Part shown: piece by piece, positions 24,206-32,079 of the stretch
Position numbering within the stretch: the first letter of the stretch is position 1
How the letters are laid out: each line of letters opens with the position of its first letter
Assembly: GCF_002904295.1 (NCBI RefSeq)
Contig: NZ_PPHG01000096.1
Location: 1-64,000 of the forward strand
DNA: 64,000 bases
Source: Amycolatopsis sp. CA-128772
GTDB taxonomy: Bacteria; Actinomycetota; Actinomycetes; Mycobacteriales; Pseudonocardiaceae
Direction: 5' to 3'
Program-made: the position numbers and the translations under genes
Notes under the pieces: generated by a model
What the model saw: the letters and a program-made list of their open reading frames with translations, nothing else
Databases searched by the model: none
Told to the model about the DNA's origin: nothing

Positions 24206-25830
24206 ACGTCGATCGTCCTTCCCCTCGGTGACGCCGGCGACGCCGGCGGCGCGACCGGCTGCGGGACCGGCGCCGCGGCGGGCACCGAAGTGTCCGTCGC
24301 GGCGACCGCGCGCGTCTCCGCCCAATTCCGGATGGCCAGGATCTCGTCGGCCTGGGTGATCGACAGGGGCACGGTCGACTTCACCGCCCGCACGAGGTCG
24401 TCGCGGCGCAGCGGCCGCTTCTCGGCGAACGCGTCCACCAGGCCGGACAGCACGGCCTGCTCGATTTCGGCGCCGCTGTAGCCCGCGCTGACCTCGGCGA
24501 GCTCGGCGAACAGCGCGTCGTCCATGGCCAGTTCACCGGCGACGAACGCGTCGGTGACGCGCCGGCGCAAGTGGATCCGCCAGATCGCGGCGCGCTCGGG
24601 CGTCGAGGGCAGGTCGACGAAGAAGATCTCGTCGAACCGGCCCTTCCGCAGAAACTCCGGCGGCAGCGAGCCGACCTGGTTCGCGGTGGCCATCACGAAC
24701 ACCGGCGCCGATTTCTCCTGCATCCACGACAGGAACGTGCCGAACACGCGCCGCGCGGTGCCGCCGTCGCCACCGCCGCCCGCGCCGGCGAGGCCCTTCT
24801 CGATCTCGTCGACCCACAGCACGCACGGCGCGATGCCCTCGGCGGTGCGGATGACCGTGCGGATGTTCTTCTCGCTCGAACCGACCAGCCCGGCGAAGAC
24901 GCGCCCCAGGTCCAGCCGCAGCAGCGGCAGCCGCCACATGTTCGCGACGCACACCGCGGACAGGCTCTTGCCGCAGCCGGGCACACCGGTGAGCAGCAGG
25001 CCCTTCGGCGCCGCCAGGTTGTACGCCGACGCCGCCGGCGTCCAGGTGCCGGTGCGCTTGGTGAGCCAGCGCTTGAGCCGGTCGAGGCCGCCGACGGCGT
25101 CGAAGCTCGTCTCCGCCGGCACGATGTCGAGCATCCCGGACCGGCGCACGGCCTGGCGCTTCTCGGCGAGGATCAGTTCCAGGTCGCTCGGGTCGAGCCC
25201 GCCGCCTTCGACCAGGGCCCTGGCGAACGCGTTCTCGGCCTCCGGCAGCGTCAGCCCGCGGGCCGCGCCGATGATCATGTCGCGGTCGTCGCGGTCGATG
25301 CTGATCCGGACGTGCTGCCGGTGCGCGGCGACCATGCTGTCCAGCAGCTCGCCGATCTGGCGCTGGTCGGGCAGCGGGAAGTCGACGACGGTGGCGTCGT
25401 GCTCCAGCTCCGGCGGCACGGGCAGCGACGGCGACACGAGGATCACGCTCAGCGGTACCGGCCGCGTCTTGAACGCGGCGGCGAGCTCGCGCAGCCGGCG
25501 CACGACGTCGGGATCGGGCCGGTGCCCGCCCTCGGACACCAGCGACGGATGCAGGTCGGCGAAGACGAACACGGCGGGCTCGCCCCAGCCGTGGATCCGC
25601 TCCAACGCGGCGGACGCGGCGCGCGTTTCGCTGATCGGCGGCCCGCCCGCCGGGGCCAGCCCGGTGGTGGACGACCAGACGTACACGCGCCGCGGGGTCC
25701 GCAGCCGGCCGGCGTCCTCGGCGACCGCGCGGATCTCCCGCAGCACCCGCTGCTCTTCGTGCGTCTCGACGACGAGCAGCGGGTAACGCGCCTGCAGCAA
25801 CTGGGTCAGCTCGTCGCGGAACCCGGCCAT
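24202..25830 (-). CDS. Ycf46-like AAA+ ATPase, first gene of the unknown operon
   Basis: A 542-residue protein. The N-terminal about 230 residues are a vestigial P-loop-like domain that opens FRDELTQLLQARYPLLVVET and contains ETHEEQRVL, as in cyanobacterial Ycf46. The C-terminal AAA+ module has Walker A GVPGCGKS near residue 280, Walker B CVLWVDEIEKG near 333, sensor 1 MATAN, the arginine finger region RKGRFDEIFF, and sensor 2 SGAEIEQAV. A Pro/Ala-rich tail ends the protein. ATG 25830 has a GAGGGGG ribosome binding site. Predicted to be a cytoplasmic remodelling ATPase; its client is unknown. Four genes follow with overlapping stops and starts. Confidence 0.9.
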   Translation of the reverse strand: MAGFRDELTQLLQARYPLLVVETHEEQRVLREIRAVAEDAGRLRTPRRVYVWSSTTGLAPAGGPPISETRAASAALERIHGWGEPAVFVFADLHPSLVSEGGHRPDPDVVRRLRELAAAFKTRPVPLSVILVSPSLPVPPELEHDATVVDFPLPDQRQIGELLDSMVAAHRQHVRISIDRDDRDMIIGAARGLTLPEAENAFARALVEGGGLDPSDLELILAEKRQAVRRSGMLDIVPAETSFDAVGGLDRLKRWLTKRTGTWTPAASAYNLAAPKGLLLTGVPGCGKSLSAVCVANMWRLPLLRLDLGRVFAGLVGSSEKNIRTVIRTAEGIAPCVLWVDEIEKGLAGAGGGGDGGTARRVFGTFLSWMQEKSAPVFVMATANQVGSLPPEFLRKGRFDEIFFVDLPSTPERAAIWRIHLRRRVTDAFVAGELAMDDALFAELAEVSAGYSGAEIEQAVLSGLVDAFAEKRPLRRDDLVRAVKSTVPLSITQADEILAIRNWAETRAVAATDTSVPAAAPVPQPVAPPASPASPRGRTIDV

Positions 25831-25867
25831 CGGTCGCCCCCTCGAAGTCCGTTCGGACCCTACCAAC

Positions 25868-26767
25868 TCAGGCGCCGACCACCAGGACCTCGTACGTCGG
25901 GCTGGTGGGCGGGTAACCGCTGTAGATGTGGGAGTTGACGACGGCGAGCCGGTCGCCCACCTTGATCGCCGAAACCGGCTGGTCGAACCGCGGATCGGTG
26001 ATCGCGCCCGCGGCCGTGCCGTGGCTCAGCCCGCCGTCGAGGCACCACCGGGTGATCCGGTCGTCGAGCTGCACCGCCCAGAGCCGGTTGCCTTCGAGGA
26101 CGAGGCTGGCCACGCTGGGCGCGTCCACCCCCGCGATTTCCGTGCTGACCCCGGTGTGCGGATCGATCGAGTACACCTTGCCCGGTATCGTCGCGGCCAC
26201 CAGCAGCGTGCCGCCGGACGGCGTGGCGATGATGTCGTTCATGAAGAAGTTCCCCGGCGAACCACCCGCGCCCGGTCCGCTCAGCGGCAGGGTGCGCGGG
26301 GTGCCGGGCCGGCCGGCGACGACCGGCACGAAGAACAGCTGCGGGTGGTACGAGTCGGTGAACCACGCGCCCTGCGGGGTCACGACCACGTCGTTGACGT
26401 AGGACGTCTGCGGGTCGCCGAAGGTGTAGTCCGCGACCTTCGCCTTGGTGCGGACGTCGTAGACGTAGGCCTTGCCCCCGATCGCGCCGGCGACGAACAG
26501 CAGGTCGTGGCGCCGGTCGAAGTCCACCCCGGCCGCCATCTGGCCCGGCGGCGCCTCGATGAAGCGCTCGGCCGTGCCCCGGCCGAGGTTTTCGCGGAAG
26601 ATCGTGCCGGCGATCAGGTCGCCGGTGTAGTAGTCACCGCCGCCGGCCGCGGTGATGCCTTCGGCGGACGTGGCGCCGGGTAGCACGATCACCCGCGTCG
26701 CCGCCGACGCCGGCGCGGCCACCGCGAGCAACAGGACAGCGGACACCGAAGCCAGGATTCTTCGCAT
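25868..26767 (-). CDS. Secreted SMP-30/NHL-like beta-propeller protein
   Basis: A 299-residue exported protein: signal peptide MRRILASVSAVLLL ending near APASA, then about six repeated four-stranded blades (motifs such as GGDYYTGDLIAGTIF, VNDVVVTPQGAWFTDSY, MNDIIATPSGGTLLVAA). This fits SMP-30/gluconolactonase or NHL-type propellers. Residues that bind metal in gluconolactonases cannot be assigned with confidence, so catalytic activity is uncertain. ATG 26767 has GAGGGGAA upstream. It is a single-gene unit divergent from the acyl-CoA synthetase gene and 37 bp upstream of the AAA ATPase gene on the same strand. Confidence 0.75.
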   Translation of the reverse strand: MRRILASVSAVLLLAVAAPASAATRVIVLPGATSAEGITAAGGGDYYTGDLIAGTIFRENLGRGTAERFIEAPPGQMAAGVDFDRRHDLLFVAGAIGGKAYVYDVRTKAKVADYTFGDPQTSYVNDVVVTPQGAWFTDSYHPQLFFVPVVAGRPGTPRTLPLSGPGAGGSPGNFFMNDIIATPSGGTLLVAATIPGKVYSIDPHTGVSTEIAGVDAPSVASLVLEGNRLWAVQLDDRITRWCLDGGLSHGTAAGAITDPRFDQPVSAIKVGDRLAVVNSHIYSGYPPTSPTYEVLVVGA

Positions 26768-26870
26768 GGGTTCCCCTCCCTCATCCTCAGTGGATACTGC
26801 CACCGAGCTGGCTGATCAGGCACCTGGTTCTTAGACTCGGCGGCAGTCACCGCCGACTTCAGGAGGCACC

Positions 26871-28529
26871 ATGCCTGACGCGCCCGCCCTGCCGAGTTAC
26901 GCCTCGGGGACGTCGGAGGTCCCGCTGCTCGGGGACACCATCGGCGACAACTTCGACCGGACGGTGGCCGCGTTCGGTGATCGTGACGCGCTTGTGGACC
27001 GGGCCGGCGGCGGCCGGTGGACCTACCGGGAGCTGGCCGCCGAGGTCGACGCGCTGGCGCTGGGGCTGGTGGCGCGGGGCCTCGGCAAGGGCGACCGGGT
27101 GGGGATCTGGTCGCCGAACCGGGCGGAGTGGACGTTCCTGCAGTACGCGACGGCGAAGATCGGCGCGATCCTGGTCAACATCAACCCGGCGTACCGGTCG
27201 CACGAGCTGGAGTACGTGCTGAACCAGGCCGGGATCCGGCTGCTGGTCGCCTCGGACGCGTTCAAGACGTCCGACTACCCGGCGATGGTCGAGGAGGTCC
27301 GCGAGAAGTGCGCCGCGCTGGAGCACGTCGTGATCCTCGGCGGCGAGGGCTGGCAGGCACTGCTGGACGCCGGCCGCGGCGGCGACCGGGCGCAGCTGGC
27401 GCACCTGCAGGCCGGGCTGTCGGCCGACGACCCGATCAACATCCAGTACACGTCCGGCACGACGGGCTTCCCCAAGGGCGCCACGCTGTCGCACCACAAC
27501 ATCCTCAACAACGGCTACTTCGTCGGCGAGCTGTGCGGCTACACCGAGCGGGACAAGGTGTGCATCCCGGTGCCCTTCTACCACTGCTTCGGCATGGTGA
27601 TGGGCAACCTGGCCTGCACCAGCCACGGCGCCTGCATGGTCATCCCGGCGCCGGCGTTCGACCCGCGCGCCACCCTGGAAGCGGTCGCGGCCGAGCGGTG
27701 CACGTCGCTCTACGGCGTGCCGACGATGTTCATCGCCGAGCTCAGCCACCCGGACTTCGGCGAGTTCGACCTGTCGTTCCTGCGCACCGGGATCATGGCC
27801 GGCTCGCCGTGCCCGGTCGAGGTGATGAAGCAGGTCATCGACCGGATGGGGATGGCCGAGGTGTCCATCTGCTACGGCATGACCGAGACGTCCCCGGTGT
27901 CGACGCAGACCCGCGCGGACGACTCGATCGAGCGTCGCGTGTCGACGGTCGGCCGGGTCGGGCCGCACCTGGAGGTCAAGGTCGTCGACCCGGAAACCGG
28001 CCTGACGGTCCCGCGCGGCGAGCCGGGCGAGCTGTGCACGCGCGGGTATTCGGTGATGCTGGGGTATTGGGAGCAGCCGGACAAGACGGCGGAGGCGATC
28101 GACGCGGCCCGCTGGATGCACACGGGCGACCTGGCGGTGATGGACACCGACGGCTACGTCAACATCACCGGCCGCATCAAGGACATGGTCATCCGCGGCG
28201 GCGAAAACCTGTACCCGCGCGAGATCGAGGAGTTCCTGTACACCCACCCGGACATCCTCGACGCGCAGGTGATCGGCGTCCCGGACGAGAAATACGGCGA
28301 AGAGCTGATGGCCTGGGTCCGGATGCGCGAGGGCGCTTCGCCGTTGACCGCGGAAGCGGTGCGCGAGTTCTGCAGCGGCAAGCTGGCGCACTACAAGATC
28401 CCGCGGTACGTCCACGTGGTGGCGGCGTTCCCGATGACGGTGACGGGGAAGGTGCGCAAGGTGGAGATGCGGGAGAAGTCGATCAGCTTGCTGGGCTTGG
28501 AGAAGGCGGCCGCCACCAAGCACGCCTGA
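26871..28529 (+). CDS. AMP-binding acyl-CoA synthetase (FadD-type)
   Basis: A 552-residue adenylate-forming enzyme that activates a carboxylic acid with ATP and joins it to CoA. Motifs: the P-loop-like YTSGTTGFPKGATL, the A5 motif YGMTETSP, ARWMHTGDLAVMDTDGYVNI (A7), GRIKDMVIRGGENLYP (A8 hinge) and the C-terminal catalytic Lys in TVTGKVRKVEM (A10). Length and motif order fit medium/long-chain fatty acyl-CoA ligases. AGGAGG precedes ATG 26871. It converges with the R2lox operon, separated by a perfect hairpin terminator. The substrate chain length cannot be read from sequence. Confidence 0.93.
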   Translation: MPDAPALPSYASGTSEVPLLGDTIGDNFDRTVAAFGDRDALVDRAGGGRWTYRELAAEVDALALGLVARGLGKGDRVGIWSPNRAEWTFLQYATAKIGAILVNINPAYRSHELEYVLNQAGIRLLVASDAFKTSDYPAMVEEVREKCAALEHVVILGGEGWQALLDAGRGGDRAQLAHLQAGLSADDPINIQYTSGTTGFPKGATLSHHNILNNGYFVGELCGYTERDKVCIPVPFYHCFGMVMGNLACTSHGACMVIPAPAFDPRATLEAVAAERCTSLYGVPTMFIAELSHPDFGEFDLSFLRTGIMAGSPCPVEVMKQVIDRMGMAEVSICYGMTETSPVSTQTRADDSIERRVSTVGRVGPHLEVKVVDPETGLTVPRGEPGELCTRGYSVMLGYWEQPDKTAEAIDAARWMHTGDLAVMDTDGYVNITGRIKDMVIRGGENLYPREIEEFLYTHPDILDAQVIGVPDEKYGEELMAWVRMREGASPLTAEAVREFCSGKLAHYKIPRYVHVVAAFPMTVTGKVRKVEMREKSISLLGLEKAAATKHA

Positions 28530-28536
28530 CCGGGCC

Positions 28537-28560
28537 GGGGCGGCCGGGTCAGGCCGCCCC
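28537..28560. terminator. Hairpin terminator between acyl-CoA synthetase and R2lox genes
   Basis: A perfect 9-bp GC stem (28537-28545 with 28552-28560) with a 6-base loop in the 40-bp gap between converging genes. Confidence 0.75.
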
Positions 28561-28569
28561 GCACCCTGG

Positions 28570-29538
28570 TCAGGAGACGGCGGCGGCGGCCTCCGCGATC
28601 GCCTTGGCGTCCTCCTCGCCGAACGTCTCCTCGAGCTGCTCCGGCGAGTAGTCGACGTCGATCTGCTCCACCGGCATCCCGCGCGCCGACTCGATCGCCC
28701 CCAGCCGGCGCTGCGCCCGGTCGGCCGCGTACTGGATGATCTCCTGCGGGTCGTTGTCGAACGGGAGTTCCTCGAACTGGTCCTGCACCCACTGGATCAT
28801 GTTCAGCGCGTGCGGCAGCAGTTCGCCCATGCGCTGCTGCACCGCGTCCCACAGGGAGTCGTCCGCGGCGACGTGGCGGCGGCAGGTGAACGTGCCCCAG
28901 GCCATGTGGCGGCGCTCGTCGTCGCCGATGCGGCGGACCAGTTCCTGCATGCCCGGCAGGATGTCGTGCTGGGTGCAGATCAGCTGCCACGAGTAGTAGC
29001 CGGTCAGCGCCAGGCTGCCCTCGATCACGTGGTTGTACGTCACGCTCGCGCGGACCTGGTTGAGCGGGCTGGGGTCGTCCTCCAGGGCCCGCAGCGACTG
29101 CGGCAGCTCTTCGTAGAACAGCTTGCGGTAGTGCGGGTTTTCGGCGACGAACGGGTGCAGGTCCTGGGTCAGCCCGACCGCGTCCATCCAGCGCCGGAAC
29201 ACCTCGGTGTGCTTGGCTTCCTCGAAGCAGAACTGCGTCAGGTACATCTCGTCGCCGAAGCGGCCGGTCGCCGACATCGCCCGCATGAACGGCTGGATGT
29301 CCTCGGTGACCGCCTCTTCGCCGGCGATGAACTGCGCGACCAGGTACGTCGTGCTGCGCTTCTGCTCGTCGTCGAGCGTGTCCCAGCCTTCGCGCTCGCG
29401 GCTGAAGTCGATGTCCGCCGGGTTCCAGAACTTGCTGTTGCCCTTGACGAACAGGCGCAGCGGGAACGAGTCCCAGTTCAGGCCGCCCTTGCGCAGCGAG
29501 GAAAACCCGGTCCGGAGCTCCGGGAGCGTGTCGGTCAT
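28570..29538 (-). CDS. R2-like ligand-binding oxidase (R2lox)
   Basis: A 322-residue ferritin-fold protein with a Mn/Fe cofactor. By alignment from memory with M. tuberculosis R2lox (Rv0233), all six metal ligands are present: Glu74, Glu107, His110, Glu173, Glu208 and His211. The Val77-Tyr168 pair that forms the valine-tyrosine ether crosslink in this family is also conserved. This separates it from true ribonucleotide reductase R2. The family binds a long-chain fatty-acid-like ligand and is thought to be an oxidase of unknown substrate. It is translationally coupled to the upstream TetR gene (ATGA), the same pairing as Rv0232-Rv0233, and sits beside an acyl-CoA synthetase gene. Confidence 0.93.
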   Translation of the reverse strand: MTDTLPELRTGFSSLRKGGLNWDSFPLRLFVKGNSKFWNPADIDFSREREGWDTLDDEQKRSTTYLVAQFIAGEEAVTEDIQPFMRAMSATGRFGDEMYLTQFCFEEAKHTEVFRRWMDAVGLTQDLHPFVAENPHYRKLFYEELPQSLRALEDDPSPLNQVRASVTYNHVIEGSLALTGYYSWQLICTQHDILPGMQELVRRIGDDERRHMAWGTFTCRRHVAADDSLWDAVQQRMGELLPHALNMIQWVQDQFEELPFDNDPQEIIQYAADRAQRRLGAIESARGMPVEQIDVDYSPEQLEETFGEEDAKAIAEAAAAVS

Positions 29539-30134
29539 CGTGTCACTCCATTGTGGACGAATTGGCGGATGGCGGGTTCCAGCACCGCGGTGACGGCGTC
29601 GGCCGCCCGGGTCGCCGAGTGCGTGGACAGCACCAGGTGCGACAGGGACAGCCGGACGGCGGTCTCCGCGAGCAGGGCCGCGGCTTCGGCGGACAGCCCG
29701 GGTTCGAACTCGCGGTACTGCTCGGCGGCGAGGTCGGCGGCCGCGGTGAGGATCGGCTCGCCCCTGGACGTCAGCAGGGGCAGCAGGTCCTCGCCCGCTT
29801 CGGTGCCGAGCGCCGCCGCGACCAGGCGGTTCTCCCGCGCGTGCTCGATCGTGTAGACGACGGCGTGGTGGATGCCCGCCAGGAGCCCGTCCGCCGTTTC
29901 GAACCGCTGCCGGATCCCGTCGAGGAACTCCGCCGCGGTGCGCAGCGCCACCGCCTGCGTCAGCGCCGCCTTGTTGCCGAACTCGTTGTAGACCGTCTGC
30001 CTGCTCACGCCGGCCTTCGCGGCGACGTCGGCCATCCGCAGGCCCGCGTGGCCCCGGTCGGGCAGCAGGTCGGCGGCGGCGTCGAGCAGCGCTTCCCGGA
30101 GGGACGCCTTCGTCCGGTCGGTGAAGCTGGTCAC
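29535..30134 (-). CDS. TetR family regulator coupled to R2lox
   Basis: A 199-residue repressor: N-terminal HTH (LREALLDAAADLLPDRG ... MADVAAKAGVSRQTVYNEFGNKAAL, about residues 12-57) and an all-helical ligand-binding domain. It starts at GTG 30134; its stop overlaps the R2lox ATG. A 27-bp palindrome-like site lies nine bases before the start, so autoregulation of the two-gene operon is likely. The homologous pair Rv0232-Rv0233 in M. tuberculosis supports R2lox as the main target. The ligand may be a fatty acid or acyl-CoA given the neighbouring FadD-type gene (inference). Confidence 0.9.
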   Translation of the reverse strand: MTSFTDRTKASLREALLDAAADLLPDRGHAGLRMADVAAKAGVSRQTVYNEFGNKAALTQAVALRTAAEFLDGIRQRFETADGLLAGIHHAVVYTIEHARENRLVAAALGTEAGEDLLPLLTSRGEPILTAAADLAAEQYREFEPGLSAEAAALLAETAVRLSLSHLVLSTHSATRAADAVTAVLEPAIRQFVHNGVTR

Positions 30135-30142
30135 ACTTTCAC

Positions 30143-30169
30143 CTTGACACAGATCGACTCGCTGTCAAG
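30143..30169. promoter_or_regulatory. Candidate TetR operator/promoter of the TetR-R2lox operon
   Basis: Inverted repeat CTTGACA (30143-30149) and TGTCAAG (30163-30169). TTGACA resembles a -35 hexamer on both strands, so repressor binding here would block RNA polymerase for the TetR-R2lox operon and possibly the divergent HAD gene. Confidence 0.55.
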
Positions 30170-30229
30170 ATGCTGTACACGATCGGCTTAGGTGTAAAAC
30201 TGTCGGGGGTGGCGGCTAACGTGTTGGCC

Positions 30230-30844
30230 GTGGGCATCACCGTGGGGTTCGACCTCGACATGACACTGATCGACGCCCGGCCGGGCATGGCCGCGGCGAT
30301 GAACGCGCTGGGCGCCGAATCCGGCCTGCCGCTGGACGGCGAGGCGTTCGCGGCCAACCTCGGGCCGCCGCTCGACGACATCCTGCGCGGCTTCGAGGCG
30401 CCCGAGGAGCGGATCCCCGGGCTCGTCGACCGGTTCCGCGCGATCTACCCCGAGGTGGTCGTCCCGGGCACGGTCGCGCTGCCGGGCGCGGTCGAGTCGC
30501 TGCGCGCGGTGCGGGAGGCCGGCGGGCGCACGCTGGTCGTCACCGGGAAGTACGGGCCCAACGCACAACTGCACGTGGACGCGCTCGGCCTGGACGTCGA
30601 CGAGGTCGTCGGCGAGCTGTGGTCGACGCAGAAGGCCGAGGCGCTCCTGGCCCACGAGGCCCGGGTGTATGTCGGAGATCACGCCGGGGACATCCGCGGT
30701 GCGCTCGCCGCCGGCGCGATCGCGGTCGGCGTCACCACCGGACCGTGTGATCGCACGCTGCTGCTGAGCGAAGGGGCGGAGGTGGTGTTCGAGTCGCTGA
30801 CGGAGTTCCCGGAGTGGTTCGAGAAGACGTTCGCGACGGTCTAG
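30230..30844 (+). CDS. HAD family hydrolase (phosphoglycolate phosphatase-like)
   Basis: A 204-residue HAD phosphatase with motif I FDLDMTLID (nucleophile Asp), a helical C1 cap (AAAMNALGAES), motif II VVTGK, and motif IV VGDHAGDI. I placed the start at GTG 30230 so that motif I is close to the N-terminus. GTG 30221 with GGGGG upstream is equally possible. An upstream ATG at 30170 lies in the regulatory region and is unlikely. Motif I has Met in place of the more usual Gly or Gly-like residue after the second Asp, as in many actinomycete relatives. The substrate is unknown. Its stop overlaps the converging membrane gene. Confidence 0.85.
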   Translation: MGITVGFDLDMTLIDARPGMAAAMNALGAESGLPLDGEAFAANLGPPLDDILRGFEAPEERIPGLVDRFRAIYPEVVVPGTVALPGAVESLRAVREAGGRTLVVTGKYGPNAQLHVDALGLDVDEVVGELWSTQKAEALLAHEARVYVGDHAGDIRGALAAGAIAVGVTTGPCDRTLLLSEGAEVVFESLTEFPEWFEKTFATV

Positions 30845-31077
30845 TTCTTGGCGCGCGCCTCGATCACCAGCGCGATCAGGCCGAGCAGCAGGCCCAGGGG
30901 AGTGATCACCCCGGCGGCGACCGACAGCCAGATCGGCAGGTTCTCCAGGCCGGCGGCGAACATGATGAACACCGCCAGCACGGCGAGCATGCCGAGGCCG
31001 AACAAGCCGATGCCGACGCGCATCAGGAACGGTTTGCCGGGAGTGGCCACGCCGGCCTCCTTCGTCGTGCTCTTCAT
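30841..31077 (-). CDS. Small two-helix membrane protein
   Basis: A 78-residue protein with a short polar N-terminus (MKSTTKEAGVATPGK) and two hydrophobic segments at about residues 20-42 and 48-70, ending in a basic tail (EARAKN). No known domain. ATG 31077 is the only good start. It overlaps the HAD stop by four bases and is divergent from the cold-shock gene. Confidence 0.7.
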   Translation of the reverse strand: MKSTTKEAGVATPGKPFLMRVGIGLFGLGMLAVLAVFIMFAAGLENLPIWLSVAAGVITPLGLLLGLIALVIEARAKN

Positions 31078-31176
31078 GACGCAAGAGGGTATCCGCCGGT
31101 ATCGACTTCTCCCCAGGGCGTGTGGCGAGATACCCTTTACCCAGCGCGCCCTGGGTACGCCCCGGGCGCGTTAGTC

Positions 31177-31203
31177 ATGAGCGGACAGCAGAAGGACTGG
31201 TGA
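31177..31203 (+). CDS. Possible eight-residue leader peptide upstream of the cold-shock gene
   Basis: ATG 31177 opens an eight-codon frame reading MSGQQKDW and stops at TGA 31203, five bases before the cold-shock protein start. The stop region overlaps the ribosome binding site of that gene. Translational coupling or attenuation is possible, but the frame may be fortuitous. Confidence 0.3.
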   Translation: MSGQQKDW

Positions 31204-31208
31204 GGGAA

Positions 31209-31595
31209 GTGCCGACCGGCAAGGTCAAGTGGTACGACGCGGAGAAGGGGTTCGGGTTCGTCACGCAGGACGGTGGCGCCGACGTCTACATCCGCAAGGC
31301 CGCGCTGCCGCAGGGCGTCGAGGGGCTCAAGGCCGGGCAGCGGCTCGAATTCGGCGTGGCCGACGGCCGCCGCGGGCCGCAGGCGCTTTCCGTCCGGCTG
31401 CTCGACCCGCCGCCGTCCGTCGCCGAGGCGCGCCGCCGCCCCGCGGAGGAGCTGCACGGGCTGATCGAGGACATGATCAAGCTGCTGGAGCTCAAGGTGC
31501 AGCCGGACCTGCGGCGCAACCGCTACCCGGACCGCAAGCACACCAAGCAGATCGGCGAGATCCTGCGCGCGGTGGCCCGGGACCTGGATCCCTAA
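31209..31595 (+). CDS. Cold-shock domain protein with C-terminal extension (CspB type)
   Basis: A 128-residue RNA/DNA chaperone. Residues 1-67 are a cold-shock domain with both RNP motifs (KGFGFV and VYIRKAAL). The remaining about 60 residues are helical (ELHGLIEDMIKLLELKVQPDL ... RYPDRKHTKQI), as in M. tuberculosis CspB (Rv0871), where the protein likewise begins MPTGKVKWYD. GTG 31209 was chosen for that reason. GTG 31200 would add three residues. It overlaps the stop of the converging DUF2771 gene. Confidence 0.9.
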   Translation: MPTGKVKWYDAEKGFGFVTQDGGADVYIRKAALPQGVEGLKAGQRLEFGVADGRRGPQALSVRLLDPPPSVAEARRRPAEELHGLIEDMIKLLELKVQPDLRRNRYPDRKHTKQIGEILRAVARDLDP

Positions 31596-32068
31596 GCCTC
31601 CAGCCGCAGGCCCCAGACGTCGCTGGGCAGCAGGCCCGACTCGCCGGTGTCGCCGTTGAGCACGGCCGTGTACTTCTGCACGTCCACCGCGGAGATGCGG
31701 TCGGCGGGCGTCGGCGGCGTGACCGTGTACGCGTAGCGGTCGAGCGACGTGAATGGGATCGGGTCGCTCTGCTTGTACTCGCCCTGCGGGGTGACGTACT
31801 CGTAGACGATCTGCCAGGGCGCGTCGGCGACCTCGCCGGGCACCGAGACCTGCACCGGCTTGCCCGGGCGGACCTTCAGCGTCCGCGTCGAGCCCTGCGC
31901 GCTGCACGGCTGCGCGAGCTTCTGCGAGTAGTCGCACGTGAGCACCGGCGTGGTGTTGATCGTGTGGCCGTCGGCGTAGAAAGTGACCTCGGCCGGGCCG
32001 GGGGCCGAGCACCCGGCCACCGCGAACCCACCGGCCGCAAGCAGGGCCACCACCCGGGAACGTCGCAT
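31592..32068 (-). CDS. DUF2771 lipoprotein
   Basis: A 158-residue exported protein with lipobox VAGC near residue 20, followed by an Ig-like beta domain with two cysteines (LTCDYS, QPCSAQ) and the motif VSVPGEVADAPWQIVYEY. It corresponds in position and size to M. tuberculosis Rv0875c. The function is unknown. It is 11 bp downstream of the MFS-type membrane gene on the same strand, so the two are an operon. The long open frame upstream is a shadow of the MFS gene. Confidence 0.85.
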   Translation of the reverse strand: MRRSRVVALLAAGGFAVAGCSAPGPAEVTFYADGHTINTTPVLTCDYSQKLAQPCSAQGSTRTLKVRPGKPVQVSVPGEVADAPWQIVYEYVTPQGEYKQSDPIPFTSLDRYAYTVTPPTPADRISAVDVQKYTAVLNGDTGESGLLPSDVWGLRLEA

Positions 32069-32079
32069 GGGCCCAGACC

